Part shown: one piece after another, positions 4,728 through 5,727 of the stretch | How the letters are laid out: the number at the start of each line of letters is the position of its first letter | Position numbering within the stretch: position 1 is the first letter of the stretch | Assembly (NCBI GenBank): GCA_019752835.1 | Contig: JAIELR010000009.1 | Coordinates: 1 to 5,727 of the forward strand | Direction of reading: 5' to 3' | DNA: 5,727 nt | Source: Gammaproteobacteria bacterium | Lineage (GTDB): Bacteria; Pseudomonadota; Gammaproteobacteria; UBA1113 | Translations under genes and position numbers: made by a program | The notes under the pieces: generated by a model | Databases searched by the model: none | What the model was told of the DNA's origin: nothing | What the model saw: the letters and a program-made list of their open reading frames with translations, nothing else

Positions 4728-5612
4728 ATGTTAAATAAAAAAATATTAAATAACTTGCCTGATGTTAACGTTAATTTATCTGCAGAATATTCTGAGATTT
4801 TGTTATTGCAGAATCTCAAATGTTATGGATTTGCAACGCTAGAAAATCATGATCTACCCTTGAGTTTGCTTGATGGAATTTATGAGCAATGGAGATGTTT
4901 TTTTTCTAATGAAGAAAAATATCAATGGTTACGGGCAGATGAGGACGACGAAGGATTTGTTCCTCTTGGTGTGGAAAAAGCTAAAAATGAAGATGTTCCA
5001 GATTTCAAAGAGTTTTATCAAACTCATTATCAGGGAAGATACCCGAGTATTATAGACACTCAATCAACTTTTTGTTTGGTAAGTGCCCTGGTGACGCTGA
5101 GTGAGAAACTCATTAAGTTACTTGAAATTGCATTACCTACTACGGTAAAAGAAAAAATGTGCATATCTCTATCCGAAATGGTTTTAAATAGTAGCAAGCA
5201 TTTGTTAAGAGTTGTTCATTACCCCCCTATGCTGAAAGGGATGACCTTGCCAAAATCTGCGCCACATGGTGATATTTGTTTGCTTACCATTTTGGTGAAT
5301 GCCACAAGAGATGGATTAGCATTAAAAAGTCACGATGGTAATTGGTACGTGCCGGAAATCGAAAAAACTGAAGTTATTGTATTTAACTCTGATATGTTAG
5401 ATATGTGTACTAAAGGATATTTAAAATCTGTGACTCATGAAGTTCAGACCAATTCAAATAATGCTTTTAAAAATAGATATTCAATTGCTTTTTCAGTTCA
5501 CCCCAAAAGAGATACAGAGCTTAAAACAGGATTTACTGCTGGAGAATTTTTGCAAGAACGTCTCAATGATATGGGATTTAACGGACATATGCTTAAAATT
5601 AATGATCATTGA
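4728..5612 (+). CDS. 2-oxoglutarate/Fe(II) oxygenase, isopenicillin-N-synthase-like superfamily
   Basis: A 294-residue soluble oxygenase. The N-terminal part (about 10-100) matches the DIOX_N region of this superfamily: LPDVNVNLS (10-18), a helix leading into CYGFATLENHDLP (32-44; family pattern 'GFF.v.NHG'), then EEKYQW (62-67), usually 'K..'. The catalytic half has the metal ligands H180 and D182 in APHGDICLLTIL and H237 in SVTHEVQT, and the co-substrate motif R250-Y-S252. These are the full HxD...H and RxS sets, so the enzyme should be active. RVVHYPP (161-167) precedes the metal site as in family members. Relatives oxidise many small molecules (antibiotics, ethylene precursor, gibberellins), so the substrate cannot be read from sequence and it should not be called a penicillin enzyme. 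It follows the response regulator by 67 bases and is followed after 30 bases by another gene, suggesting a shared unit. Confidence 0.85.
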   Translation: MLNKKILNNLPDVNVNLSAEYSEILLLQNLKCYGFATLENHDLPLSLLDGIYEQWRCFFSNEEKYQWLRADEDDEGFVPLGVEKAKNEDVPDFKEFYQTHYQGRYPSIIDTQSTFCLVSALVTLSEKLIKLLEIALPTTVKEKMCISLSEMVLNSSKHLLRVVHYPPMLKGMTLPKSAPHGDICLLTILVNATRDGLALKSHDGNWYVPEIEKTEVIVFNSDMLDMCTKGYLKSVTHEVQTNSNNAFKNRYSIAFSVHPKRDTELKTGFTAGEFLQERLNDMGFNGHMLKINDH

Positions 5613-5642
5613 TATATAAAGAGTATATAGGGAATTTATTGC

Positions 5643-5727
5643 ATGTTATCAAGTGTCGCTTTGACTTCATTAGTGCAAGTAGCTGCCGATATGGGTTGTT
5701 CTGCATTGGCTTTTTTTGTGCATTTAA
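5643..5727 (+). CDS. Start of an unidentified gene, truncated by the window end
   Basis: An open frame runs from ATG 5643 to the edge, giving 28 complete codons (MLSSVALTSLVQVAADMGC, then SALAFFVHL). AGGGA at 5629-5633, 9 bases upstream, is a good ribosome site, and the gap to the oxygenase stop is only 30 bases, so co-transcription is likely. The visible piece is mildly hydrophobic with few charges, which could be a first membrane helix or a buried helix; it is too short to assign a family. Confidence 0.6.
   Translation, partial: MLSSVALTSLVQVAADMGCSALAFFVHL

Noticed and set aside
4728..5612. Calling the oxygenase isopenicillin N synthase
   Set aside because: The HxD...H and RxS residues define only the superfamily; there are no neighbouring ACV synthetase or beta-lactam genes, so the substrate is unknown.
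1..5727. CRISPR array, tRNA, rRNA or complete insertion sequence
   Set aside because: No regular repeat-spacer pattern, no tRNA cloverleaf sequence that I could recognise, no transposase gene; the only repeats are the short REP-like units.

Overview
The window is AT-rich, gene-dense bacterial DNA. All recognisable genes lie on the + strand. The gene set suggests a gammaproteobacterium, most plausibly Legionellales (Legionella or a relative): a tripartite hipBST toxin-antitoxin operon, a Kdo hydroxylase that acts on Gram-negative LPS, a response regulator whose receiver layout resembles Legionella LqsR, and an isopenicillin-N-synthase-like oxygenase. The taxon is inferred from gene content; no rRNA or other marker gene is present.

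Layout. 1-94: no gene; three degenerate copies of a GC-rich REP-like unit (core CGGGCTACA) in otherwise AT-rich DNA. 124-1606: hipB, hipS and hipT, joined by a 1-base and a 4-base overlap (translational coupling). 1607-1700: intergenic DNA with a long imperfect inverted repeat around CCCGGG. 1701-3473: a Kdo hydroxylase (KdoO family) followed 27 bases later by an extended-SDR NAD-dependent epimerase/dehydratase, probably one transcript, ended by a hairpin that overlaps the SDR stop codon. 3474-3715: a 242-base gene-free region with a perfect 7-bp inverted repeat, an extra half-site and GGA motifs, looking like a regulated promoter and leader for the next gene. 3716-4660: an unusual response regulator with about 50 extra residues inside the receiver domain and a non-DNA-binding output region. 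4728-5612: a 2-oxoglutarate/Fe(II) oxygenase of the isopenicillin-N-synthase-like superfamily. 5643-5727: the start of another gene, cut by the window edge.

How the genes work together. hipBST is a self-contained module: HipT is a HipA-type Ser/Thr kinase toxin, HipS a detached HipA N-terminal subdomain acting as antitoxin, and HipB an Xre-family DNA-binding protein for autoregulation. The KdoO/SDR pair suggests modification of LPS inner-core sugar. The response regulator, oxygenase and truncated gene may form a third, signal-responsive unit. The most interesting points are a HipS with no tryptophan at all, although inhibition in the E. coli system relies on a conserved Trp, and the LqsR-like regulator with its structured upstream region next to a small-molecule oxygenase.
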